DNA of 64,000 nucleotides from Pseudolabrys sp. Root1462 (GTDB lineage Bacteria > Pseudomonadota > Alphaproteobacteria > Rhizobiales > Xanthobacteraceae): positions 3,098,386-3,162,385 of the forward strand of contig NZ_LMFS01000001.1 in the NCBI RefSeq assembly GCF_001426945.1. The letters are read 5' to 3'. A model generated the notes under the pieces. It had not been told where the DNA came from. It made no database searches and saw only the letters and a program-made list of their open reading frames with translations. This document shows, one piece after another, positions 35,504-43,262 of this stretch (its first letter is position 1; each line of letters starts with the position of its first letter). Both the position numbers and the translations under genes were made by a program.

Positions 35504-36808
35504 ATGACGGGCGAGGTCACCATCAAGGGCGGCGCGCGGCTTAGTCCGCATCCCCTGCGCGCGGCCATTCTCGCCGAGGTGCACGCCCGGCCGTTCACCG
35601 CCATTACAACGCCGCGCCGCCTCATCCATTTCGCCTTCGCCACCGCGGGCGAGGCCGGCCGCAACGACCGCGCCGCGCTCGCCGCCTTCTGCGCGCGGCG
35701 CAAGCTCGAGCCGCTCGACGCCGTCGCCCGGCATCACCGCGTCGCCTTCGACGACGTCACCTTGCGCTGGGAGCAGCATTCCGAGTTCACCACCTACACC
35801 TTCGAGATGGCGCCGTCCGCCGGCCAGCCGTTCTATCCGGACGCGGCCTCGCTCGCCGGGGCGATGGCCATCGTGCCGCAGCCCGGGCCGCTGCTGGTAG
35901 CGCTCGATCTCAACCTGGTGCGCGACGACGCCGATAAGCCGATCGCGGTCGATACGCTGTTCGATCACGCCAGCCTCGCGGTGGCGGAGAATTCGGACGG
36001 CACGGCGCTGTTCGCCACCGACTTCCAGCCCGGCGCCGCCGGCTTCGTGCGCATCATCGTGCTCGACCGCGGCTTAGGCGCGGAGCGCGCCGGCGCCATC
36101 GTGCAGCGCATCGTCGAGGTCGAGACCTATCGCACGCTGGCGCTGCTCGGCCTGCCGGAGGCGCAGCGGCTGTCGTCGTCGATCGGCCGTATCGAAACGC
36201 GGCTCGCCGAGCTGACGCAGGAGATCTGCACCGCGCACCAGTTGCCGGACAACCAGCGCCTGCTCGGCGAACTGACCGCGCTTGCCGCCGAACTCGAAGC
36301 CGGCGCCGGCGCCAGCCACTACCGCTTCGGCGCCAGCCGCGCCTATCACGAGATCGTCGAACTGCGGCTGCAGACCATCGGCGAGCGCAAGGCCAGCATC
36401 TACCCGACCTGGTCGTCGTTCCTGGCGCGGCGGCTGACGCCGGCGATGCGCACCTGCATCACCACCGAGGAGCGGCAGGCGACGTTATCGCAGCGGCTGG
36501 CGCGCGCCGCTAACCTGCTGCGCACGCGGGTCGATGTCGAGCTCGAGCGGCAGAACCGCGATCTGCTCAAGTCGATGAACGAGCGCACGCGGCTGCAGCT
36601 TCGGCTGCAGACCACGGTGGAAGGCCTGTCGGTCGCGGCGGTGAGCTATTACGTCGTCGGCCTGTTTCACTACATCGCCGAGGGCGCGCATGCGCGCGGC
36701 GTGCCCGTCGATGTCACGCTGGCGACGGCTTTGTTCGTGCCGGTCGCCGTGCTGTGCATCTGGCTGATGGTGCGCGTCATCCGCAGGAAGCACATCGGCG
36801 GGGAGTAG
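35504..36808 (+). CDS. DUF3422-family membrane protein
   Basis: The 434-residue protein starts with a soluble region (about 1-330; PHPLRAAILAEVHARPF is a DUF3422 hallmark), followed by a helical segment rich in Arg/Glu and two C-terminal transmembrane helices at about 370-395 and 402-425. Homologues occur widely in Proteobacteria without known function. The stop codon is directly followed by the ATG of the next gene, so they are co-translated. Confidence 0.9.
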   Translation: MTGEVTIKGGARLSPHPLRAAILAEVHARPFTAITTPRRLIHFAFATAGEAGRNDRAALAAFCARRKLEPLDAVARHHRVAFDDVTLRWEQHSEFTTYTFEMAPSAGQPFYPDAASLAGAMAIVPQPGPLLVALDLNLVRDDADKPIAVDTLFDHASLAVAENSDGTALFATDFQPGAAGFVRIIVLDRGLGAERAGAIVQRIVEVETYRTLALLGLPEAQRLSSSIGRIETRLAELTQEICTAHQLPDNQRLLGELTALAAELEAGAGASHYRFGASRAYHEIVELRLQTIGERKASIYPTWSSFLARRLTPAMRTCITTEERQATLSQRLARAANLLRTRVDVELERQNRDLLKSMNERTRLQLRLQTTVEGLSVAAVSYYVVGLFHYIAEGAHARGVPVDVTLATALFVPVAVLCIWLMVRVIRRKHIGGE

Positions 36809-37219
36809 ATGATCTTCGCCATCAAGACGGACATTGCCGAACCGCGGGCCAAGACCTTCACCTTCACCGCGCAGAAGACGATGTATGGCGGCAAGACCAT
36901 CGCCGCCGGCGACACCATCTATCTGTTCGCCAGCGAGAACGAAGGCGGTGCCGGCTTGGTCGCCCGCGGCGTCGTCACCGCGGCGCAAGCGGTGGCGAAG
37001 AAGAGCGGCGTCATACGGCAGACGCCGCGCGTCAGCATCGAGGTGAAGCGCACGGCGCTGGCGAAGCGCCCGCTCGGCCGCGCCGACCTCAAGCCGTTCG
37101 CCGACTGGGACGACGGCAAGCCGCAGACCGAGCTGAATTTCAAATTTTATCGCCAGGCGACCGACAAGATCGTCGGCATCTCCGACAAGGCGGCGAAGTT
37201 TCTCGCCCGCTGTTTCTGA
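36809..37219 (+). CDS. Small protein of unknown function, possibly PUA/EVE-like
   Basis: The 136-residue product follows the DUF3422 stop with no gap. The segment GGKTIAAGDTIYLFASENEGG followed by LVARGVVTAA resembles the beta-barrel of PUA/EVE/ASCH domains that bind modified bases or RNA, but I cannot assign a family. It has no signal peptide or membrane helix and is basic. Coupled translation suggests a shared role with the membrane protein. Confidence 0.75.
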   Translation: MIFAIKTDIAEPRAKTFTFTAQKTMYGGKTIAAGDTIYLFASENEGGAGLVARGVVTAAQAVAKKSGVIRQTPRVSIEVKRTALAKRPLGRADLKPFADWDDGKPQTELNFKFYRQATDKIVGISDKAAKFLARCF

Positions 37220-37225
37220 GCGGTC

Positions 37226-38920
37226 CTACTCCGCCGCCTGCGGCAGCGGCTCCTCGGCCAGCGCCAGCACCTGATGGATCTGCGCCACCACCGCGGCGCC
37301 CTCGCCGATCGCGGCGCCGACGCGCTTGGTCGAGCCGGCGCGCACATCGCCAATGGCGAAGATGCCGGGGACGCTGGTCTCCAGCGGCATCGGCTGGCGC
37401 CCGACGTCGCGGTCGAACGACGTGCCGGTGACGATGAAGCCCTTGCCGTCGCTGTTGACGCAGTTCGCCAGCCAGTGGCCGTTCGGGTCGGCGCCGATGA
37501 ACAGGAACAGGTGGCGCAGCGCGATCGATTTTTCCGTGCCGCTGCGCACTTCGCGGAAGGTCGCGCCGCGGAGGCCCGCGCCGTCGCCGTCGAGCGCCAC
37601 GATCTCCTTGCCGACATGCAGCGACACGTTGGGCAGCGCCTGGATGCGCTCGATCAGATATTTCGACATCGTCGCTTCGAGGTCGCGGCGCACGATGAGA
37701 TGCAGATGCTTCACCTTCGGCGCCAGATAGACCACCGCCTGCCCTGCCGAATTGCCGCCGCCGATCAGCGCCACCTCCTCGCCTTCGCACAACTTGGCTT
37801 CGATCGGCGAGGCCCAGTACGAGATGCCGTTGTTGTCGAAGTCGGACAGGTTACCGATCGCCGGGCGGCGATAGCGCGCGCCGGACGCGATGATCACCGT
37901 GCGCGCCTGCACGGTGCCGCGGTTGTCCGCGAGCTCGAGCTTGAACGGCTGGCGCGACGCGCAATCGGCGCCGCTGCAGTCGAGTCGATCGACGGTGAGC
38001 GGAATGGCGATCTCGGCGCCGAACTTCTGCGCCTGATTGAAGGCACGGCCGGCCAGCGCCATGCCGGAAATGCCGGTGGGGAAGCCGAGATAATTCTCGA
38101 TGCGCGCCGAAGCGCCGGCCTGGCCGCCAAAGGCGCGGGTGTCGAGCACGATCATCGACAGGCCTTCGGACGCACCATAGACCGCGGCGGCGAGCCCCGC
38201 CGGTCCGGCACCGACCACGGCGACGTCGTAGACCTTGGCCGGATCGAGCTCCGGCGTGATGCCGAGACAGGCGCCGGCCTCGGCGTCGCTCGGCCGCTTC
38301 AGCAGCTTGCCGTTCGGGCAGATCATCAACGGCAGTTCGTCGTCGCGAATGCCGAAGCGTCCGATCGCATCGCGCGCCTCGGCGTCGGTGTCGGCATTCA
38401 GCACGGTGCAGGGATAGCCGTTGCGCGCCAGGAATCCCTGCAGCCGCACCAGCTCCGGCATGTGGGGATGGCCGATCAGCAGCGAGCCGGCGCCTTCGGT
38501 CTGCAACAGCGCGACGCGGCGCAGGATATAGGCGCGCATCACGATCTCGCCGAGCTCGGCCGAGCCGACCATCAGCGCGCGGATATGGGCGGCGTCGAAC
38601 GGCAAGGCGGTGAGACCCTGCGGCCCGGCGCGGCCGGAGGGAATGCTGCCGCGGCCGCTGAGCTGACTGACCTCGCCGGAGAACTGGCCGGCGCCGTGGG
38701 AAACGACCGAGGCGAAGCGATGCAGGCCGTCGCGGCGGACGACTTCGAGCGTGCCCTCCAGGATCAGATGCGCCGGCACCTCGCGCTCGCCGGTTTCGAA
38801 AATCGGTTCGCCGGGCGCGAAGGTCTGCGCCGGGCCGCTGGCGAAGCGGCCCATGGTTTCGACCTGGGCCGGATCGAGCACCGGAAACATCTGATCGAAA
38901 CGTTCTTCGGCGAGGCTCAT
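37226..38920 (-). CDS. cNMP-binding domain fused to thioredoxin-reductase-like FAD oxidoreductase
   Basis: The 564-residue protein has an N-terminal cyclic-nucleotide-binding domain (about 1-125), a middle glutaredoxin/thioredoxin-like segment (about 140-205; RNGYPCTVLNADTD), and a C-terminal FAD/NAD(P)H reductase (about 225-564; GAGPAG, VIIASGARYRRP, LIGGGNSAGQA, GIFAIGDVRAG). The CxxC redox motif that thioredoxin reductase carries between its FAD and NAD halves is missing: the region reads GISYWASPIEAK. ATG at 38920 is preceded by GGAG. A regulated, nonclassical reductase is likely; partners are unknown. Confidence 0.9.
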   Translation of the reverse strand: MSLAEERFDQMFPVLDPAQVETMGRFASGPAQTFAPGEPIFETGEREVPAHLILEGTLEVVRRDGLHRFASVVSHGAGQFSGEVSQLSGRGSIPSGRAGPQGLTALPFDAAHIRALMVGSAELGEIVMRAYILRRVALLQTEGAGSLLIGHPHMPELVRLQGFLARNGYPCTVLNADTDAEARDAIGRFGIRDDELPLMICPNGKLLKRPSDAEAGACLGITPELDPAKVYDVAVVGAGPAGLAAAVYGASEGLSMIVLDTRAFGGQAGASARIENYLGFPTGISGMALAGRAFNQAQKFGAEIAIPLTVDRLDCSGADCASRQPFKLELADNRGTVQARTVIIASGARYRRPAIGNLSDFDNNGISYWASPIEAKLCEGEEVALIGGGNSAGQAVVYLAPKVKHLHLIVRRDLEATMSKYLIERIQALPNVSLHVGKEIVALDGDGAGLRGATFREVRSGTEKSIALRHLFLFIGADPNGHWLANCVNSDGKGFIVTGTSFDRDVGRQPMPLETSVPGIFAIGDVRAGSTKRVGAAIGEGAAVVAQIHQVLALAEEPLPQAAE

Positions 38921-39122
38921 GTTGCACTCCACAAGGCAGCCGGCACGGCGGACCGGCGCAGTTTAGGCTATTTTCAGCCGCCGCCAAAGACGCCGGCCAA
39001 GGCCGACCGGCGCGGGCGGCATGTCACGCGTCGGTCACAGGCTTGTGCCGAGCTTTTACGCTCGCTGTCATATACATAGCGGTCCATGTCAATGCGTTGA
39101 ACCGCCCGCGAGGTCCGCCGCC

Positions 39123-40343
39123 ATGCGCAGCAGCCGCTTCAATTTTCCCAACGCCAAAGGCGAACTTCTTGCCGCCACGCTCGACGAACCGCTCGGCAAG
39201 CCCAGCGCCTATGCCCTGTTCGCGCATTGCTTCACCTGCGGCCAGAACAATCTCGCCGCCAAGCGCATCGCCGAGCGGCTGACCGAGCACGGCATCGCGG
39301 TGCTGCGTTTCGATTTCACCGGGCTCGGTTCCAGCGAGGGCGAATTCGCCAACACGCATTTCTCCTCGAATGTCGACGATCTGGTCGCCGCCGCCGATCA
39401 CCTGCGCCAGTCTTACGGCGCGCCGGCCTTGCTGATCGGCCATTCGCTCGGCGGCGCCGCGGTGCTGGCGGCGTCGCACCGCATCGCCGACGCCCGCGCC
39501 GTGGTGACGATCGCCGCGCCTTACGATCCGTCGCATGTCACCGGATTGTTCAAGGACGATGTCGCTGCGATTCGCGATCAAGGCCGGCTCGAGGTCAATC
39601 TCGCCGGCCGTCCCTTCACCATCACCCGCGAATTCCTCGACGACATCGCCGGCAAGACACTCGACGACAAGCTCGCGCATCTGGGCAAGGCGCTGCTGGT
39701 GTTTCATTCGCCGTCCGACGATACGGTGGGCATCGACAACGCTTCGCACATCTTTCTTGCCGCCAAGCATCCGAAGAGTTTCGTGTCGCTGGCCGGCGCC
39801 GACCATCTGCTGACGAGGAAGGCCGACGCGTTCTATGTCGCCGACGTTGTCGCCGGCTGGGCCGGGCGTTATCTCGACCGGCCCGAAGGCATGACCGAGG
39901 AAGAAATCGAAGAAGGCCTGGTGCTGGTGCGCGAAACCCATGCCGGAAAATTCCAGCAGGCCATTCTCACCGGCCCGCATCGCCTCATCGCCGACGAACC
40001 GGAGAAGCTCGGCGGCATGAATTCGGGGCCCGGGCCTTACGACTATCTGCTCGCCGCGCTGGGCGCCTGCACGTCGATGACGATCAGGCTTTATGCCGAG
40101 TTCAAGAAGATCCCGCTCAAGGATGTCTCGGTGCGGCTCACGCACGGAAAAATCCACGCCAAGGATTGCGAGACCTGCGACACCAAGGTGAGCACCGTCG
40201 ATCGCATCGAGCGCACCATCACGCTCGAAGGCTCGTTCGATGACGAGCAGCGGCAGAAGCTGATGGAGATTGCCGACAAGTGTCCGGTGCACAAATCGTT
40301 GTCGTCCGGCATCGAGATCGTGACCGAGGAGCGTCGCGCCTGA
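39123..40343 (+). CDS. Alpha/beta hydrolase-OsmC fusion protein
   Basis: The 406-residue protein combines an N-terminal alpha/beta hydrolase (about 1-250; nucleophile S108 in GHSLGG, His in GADHLL) with a C-terminal OsmC/Ohr-type peroxide-reductase domain (about 265-406; the two Cys C316 in GACTSM and C387 in KCPVHK). Fused proteins of this type are seen in Hyphomicrobiales and other bacteria. The OsmC half suggests organic hydroperoxide detoxification; how the hydrolase helps is unknown. Start at 39123 gives MRSSRFNFPNAKGELL, matching the usual start of the fusion. Confidence 0.92.
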   Translation: MRSSRFNFPNAKGELLAATLDEPLGKPSAYALFAHCFTCGQNNLAAKRIAERLTEHGIAVLRFDFTGLGSSEGEFANTHFSSNVDDLVAAADHLRQSYGAPALLIGHSLGGAAVLAASHRIADARAVVTIAAPYDPSHVTGLFKDDVAAIRDQGRLEVNLAGRPFTITREFLDDIAGKTLDDKLAHLGKALLVFHSPSDDTVGIDNASHIFLAAKHPKSFVSLAGADHLLTRKADAFYVADVVAGWAGRYLDRPEGMTEEEIEEGLVLVRETHAGKFQQAILTGPHRLIADEPEKLGGMNSGPGPYDYLLAALGACTSMTIRLYAEFKKIPLKDVSVRLTHGKIHAKDCETCDTKVSTVDRIERTITLEGSFDDEQRQKLMEIADKCPVHKSLSSGIEIVTEERRA

Positions 40344-40416
40344 CGCCTATCAGGAACAGAAGGCCGCCCTTGCGGATTGGACCTCGGCTGGCACGCGACT
40401 TGAATGGTTCCTGTTC

Positions 40417-40506
40417 ATGAAATCCAATCGAAGCGATCCCCGGCTGGTCTGGCTGGCCACGGTGTTGGCGGTGGCGGTGTTGATCATCTTCGTCATCCAG
40501 ATCTGA
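40417..40506 (+). CDS. Possible 29-residue single-helix membrane protein
   Basis: ATG at 40417 opens a 29-codon frame: a short basic head (MKSNRSDPR) and one hydrophobic helix (VWLATVLAVAVLIIFVIQI). Small membrane proteins of this type are easily missed. Its ribosome-binding site is weak. It lies between the hydrolase-OsmC gene and the SOS operon; translation is unproven. Confidence 0.45.
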   Translation: MKSNRSDPRLVWLATVLAVAVLIIFVIQI

Positions 40507-40649
40507 CCCGCTGTTCTTCCCTGATCTGAATGTCCGCGCGGAGGGCTTTGGCGGTGCGCCGGCACCGCGCCCTCCAGCGCTGCCGCATGGCAGAGTGCGC
40601 AGCCACCATTCCTTGCGTCTTGACGGTCCGTGGCGCCTCCTGCACACTA

Positions 40650-40664
40650 GAACAAATAGGGAAC
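40650..40664 (+). promoter_or_regulatory. LexA (SOS) box before imuA
   Basis: GAAC-AAATAGG-GAAC is a perfect match to the alphaproteobacterial LexA box GTTC-N7-GTTC read on the other strand. It lies 61 bp before the imuA start codon, so the imuA-imuB-dnaE2 operon should be induced by DNA damage. Confidence 0.85.
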
Positions 40665-40725
40665 AAAAAGCCGGAACGTCCGTTGGTTTTCCCGCGGATT
40701 AATTCAGCTTTTCAAAGGTTTACTC

Positions 40726-41541
40726 ATGCTCGACGAGCTGCGTCAGCATCTGGCACGCTTGCAGAAGCCGGCCGGCCTTACCGACGGCCCGGCGGTGCTG
40801 CCGCTCGGCATTCCGGCCGTGGACGGGGTGCTCGGCGGCGGGCTGGCGCGTGGCGCCTTGCACGAAATTGCGGCCATGAGCGAAGCGCATCTGCCGGCGG
40901 CGACCGGTTTTGCCCTGGGGCTGGCGGCGCTTTCTTCTCCGTCATTCCGGGGAGAGCGTGAAACGCGCGAACCCGTTACGCGCCGTCCCGGAATGACAGA
41001 GAGAGGTGAAAGCAAGAAACACCTCGTCTGGGCCGCCGAGGACATGGCGCTCGCCGAGAGCGGGGCGCCGCACGGCGCCGGCCTCGATGCCTTCGGACTC
41101 GCGCCGCAGCAGTTCCTGACCGTCTCCGTCGCCCATCGCCAGGATCTGATGTGGACGATGGAAGAGGCACTGCGCTGCCGCGGCGTCAGCGCCGTGATCG
41201 GCGAACTGCGCCATGGCGCGCTCGATCCCGTGGCCGTGCGCCGGCTGTCGCTGGCGGCGAGCGACAGCGGCGCGCTGGCCTTTCTGCTGCGGGCACAGCC
41301 GCCGCACGACACTTCCAACGCCGCGACCCGCTGGGTGGTGGGCACTTCTCCTTCCGCCTCGCCGCAGCGTCACGAACTGGGCGCGCCGCGTTTTGCCGTT
41401 CACCTCACTCGCAATCGCCGCGGTCCGGCCGCGTCATGGTTTCTGGAATGGAGACAGACCGATGAGCGCTTCGTCCTCGCCGCGCATGCTGAGCCTGTGG
41501 CTGCCCCGCTTCGCCACCGATCGCATCAGAAGGTTGCGTGA
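40726..41541 (+). CDS. imuA: ImuA, SOS mutasome protein (RecA-like)
   Basis: ImuA is a RecA-superfamily accessory protein of the error-prone translesion mutasome, with ImuB and DnaE2. The 271-residue product has a RecA-like core (ALHEIAAM, then LVWAAEDMALAE, RQDLMWTMEEALR, RFAVHLTRNRRGP). Residues about 72-91 (SFRGERETREPVTRRPGMTE) come from a family A palindromic repeat and look like an in-frame insertion. The 3' end overlaps imuB by 80 bp. Confidence 0.9.
   Translation: MLDELRQHLARLQKPAGLTDGPAVLPLGIPAVDGVLGGGLARGALHEIAAMSEAHLPAATGFALGLAALSSPSFRGERETREPVTRRPGMTERGESKKHLVWAAEDMALAESGAPHGAGLDAFGLAPQQFLTVSVAHRQDLMWTMEEALRCRGVSAVIGELRHGALDPVAVRRLSLAASDSGALAFLLRAQPPHDTSNAATRWVVGTSPSASPQRHELGAPRFAVHLTRNRRGPAASWFLEWRQTDERFVLAAHAEPVAAPLRHRSHQKVA
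40941..40997 (+). repeat. Family A palindromic element inside imuA
   Basis: A 57-bp element from GTCATTCCGGGG to CCCGGAATGAC, about half the length of the full copy at 22143-22253. Length is a multiple of three; imuA stays open and gains the peptide SFRGERETREPVTRRPGMT. Confidence 0.8.
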
Positions 41542-43186
41542 CAGTTCGTCATTCCGGGGCGCGAACGCAGTTCGCGAACCCGGAATCCAGAAGCAGCTTC
41601 TGAGCCCGCATCGGGATTCCGGGTCCGGCGCTGAGCGCCATCCCGGAATGACGGCGATGAACATGGGGAAAGGTGAAGAGATCCCTCTCATCGTCGCCGG
41701 CCGGCGCGGCAATGCCGACGTGCTGATCGCGATCGATGAAGCCGCCGAACGGCTCGGCCTGTCGCCGGGGCTGGCGCTGGCGCAGGCCCGCGCCATGCAC
41801 CCGTCGCTCGATGTCGTGCCGGAAGATGCAAGCGCCGACGCCGAACTGCTCGAGAGCATCGCCGACTGGTGCCTGCGCTATACGCCGCTGGTCGCCTGCG
41901 ACGCGCCCGACGGCCTGCTGCTCGATATTTCCGGCTGCGCACATCTTTATGGCGGCGAGCGCCAACTGGTCGCCGATCTGGGACGCCGTCTCGCCGACGC
42001 CGGCTTTGCCTATCGCATCGCCATCGCCGGCACCATCGGCGCGGCCTGGGCGGCGGCGCGTGACGGCCGGCCCGATACCTATGCCAACGGGGAGGAGCGC
42101 AACATCCTCTGTCCGTTGCCGCTCGCAGCCTTGCGCCTGCCGCCGCCGATGGTGGCTTCGCTCGCCCGCGTCGGATTGAAGTGCATCGGCGACATCATCG
42201 ACCTGCCGCGCAGTCCGCTGACCGCGCGCTTCGGCGCCGGCCTGCTGCGCCAGCTCGATCGCGCACTGGGCCGCGAGCACGAACCGCTGACGCCGCGCCT
42301 GCCGGTCGCGCCTTATGTCGCCGAGAAGCGTTTCCACGATCCAATCGCGCGCGAGGAAGACGTGCTCGGCACCGTCGAGATGCTGGCCGTGCAACTGGCC
42401 GCGGCTCTGGAGCGGCGTGGCGACGGCGCCCGCCGCATCGAGCTGACGCTGTTCCGCACCGACGGCGCGCTGCGCCGCATCACCGCCGGCACGGCGCGGC
42501 CGTTGCGCGATCCGGCCGACATGCGCGCATTGTTCGCCGAACGGCTCAACGCGCTTGCCGACGAACTCGACCCCGGCTTCGGTTTCGACATGGCCCGGCT
42601 GTCGGTGCTCACCGCCGAAAGCGCGCCGCCCGAGCAGATCGGCATCGGCGCTGCGGAAGACATCGGCGACATGGTGCGCCTCATCGATCGACTGAGCGCG
42701 CGGCTTGGCACGCAGCGCGTGCGCCGGGCCGTGGCGCAGGATAGCCATAGTCCCGAAGTCGCGTCGGTGTCGCTGCCGGCGCAGATGACCGGAACGGATG
42801 ACGGCTGGGCCGCCTTCCATCGCTACCGCGCCGAAGTCGAACTGGCGCCGCGGCCGCTGCGGCTGCTGGCGCGGCCCGAGCCGATCGAGGCGGTCGCCGA
42901 GGTCCCGGACGGCCCGCCGTTGCGCTTCAAGTGGCGGCGCGCGCTGCACGACATCGTCGCCGCCGAAGGCCCCGAGCGCATCGAAGGCGTGTGGTGGCAG
43001 GAAGAACCCGACCTGAACGCCGCGCCCCCCGGCAACCGCGCCCGCGATTACTTTCGCGTCGAGGACAAGAGCGGCCATCGCTTCTGGCTGTTCCGCGCCG
43101 GACTTTATCGCGACCTGACGCGCGCCGATGTCGCGCAAGGCGCGGTCGCCGCACCGGCCTGGTTCGTGCACGGGATGTTTGGGTAG
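41462..43186 (+). CDS. imuB: ImuB, Y-family polymerase-like mutasome protein
   Basis: ImuB is a Y-family polymerase relative without catalytic activity that links ImuA and DnaE2 to the beta clamp. The 574-residue protein begins MSASSSPRMLSLWLPRFATD, then the polymerase-like fold (LSPGLALAQARAMHPSL; PDGLLLDISGCAHLYGG), the little-finger region, and a long C-terminal segment. Residues about 29-64 are encoded by a 105-bp family A palindromic repeat, in frame. It overlaps imuA by 80 bp and precedes dnaE2 after 76 bp. Confidence 0.92.
   Translation: MSASSSPRMLSLWLPRFATDRIRRLRDSSSFRGANAVREPGIQKQLLSPHRDSGSGAERHPGMTAMNMGKGEEIPLIVAGRRGNADVLIAIDEAAERLGLSPGLALAQARAMHPSLDVVPEDASADAELLESIADWCLRYTPLVACDAPDGLLLDISGCAHLYGGERQLVADLGRRLADAGFAYRIAIAGTIGAAWAAARDGRPDTYANGEERNILCPLPLAALRLPPPMVASLARVGLKCIGDIIDLPRSPLTARFGAGLLRQLDRALGREHEPLTPRLPVAPYVAEKRFHDPIAREEDVLGTVEMLAVQLAAALERRGDGARRIELTLFRTDGALRRITAGTARPLRDPADMRALFAERLNALADELDPGFGFDMARLSVLTAESAPPEQIGIGAAEDIGDMVRLIDRLSARLGTQRVRRAVAQDSHSPEVASVSLPAQMTGTDDGWAAFHRYRAEVELAPRPLRLLARPEPIEAVAEVPDGPPLRFKWRRALHDIVAAEGPERIEGVWWQEEPDLNAAPPGNRARDYFRVEDKSGHRFWLFRAGLYRDLTRADVAQGAVAAPAWFVHGMFG
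41548..41652 (+). repeat. Family A palindromic element inside imuB
   Basis: A 105-bp element from GTCATTCCGGGG to CCCGGAATGAC, with the same two-arm layout as the copy at 22143-22253. Encoded peptide includes SFRGANAVREPGIQ and AERHPGMTA, matching the imuA insert in orientation and frame. 105 is a multiple of three. Confidence 0.85.
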
Positions 43187-43190
43187 CTGG

Positions 43191-43251
43191 TCATTCCGAC
43201 ACGCGAACCATCGCGCATGAAGACGCGCGTGAACGCGCGAACCCGGAATGA
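43191..43251 (+). repeat. Family A palindromic element before dnaE2
   Basis: A ~61-bp copy from TCATTCCGAC to CCCGGAATGA fills the imuB-dnaE2 gap. Its final ATG could be misread as the dnaE2 start; the conserved start is 15 bp further on. Confidence 0.8.
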
Positions 43252-43262
43252 AAATTTGTATC

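Noticed and set aside
43248-43262. Upstream ATG as dnaE2 start
   Set aside because: It lies at the end of a palindromic repeat and five codons before the family start MRYVEF.
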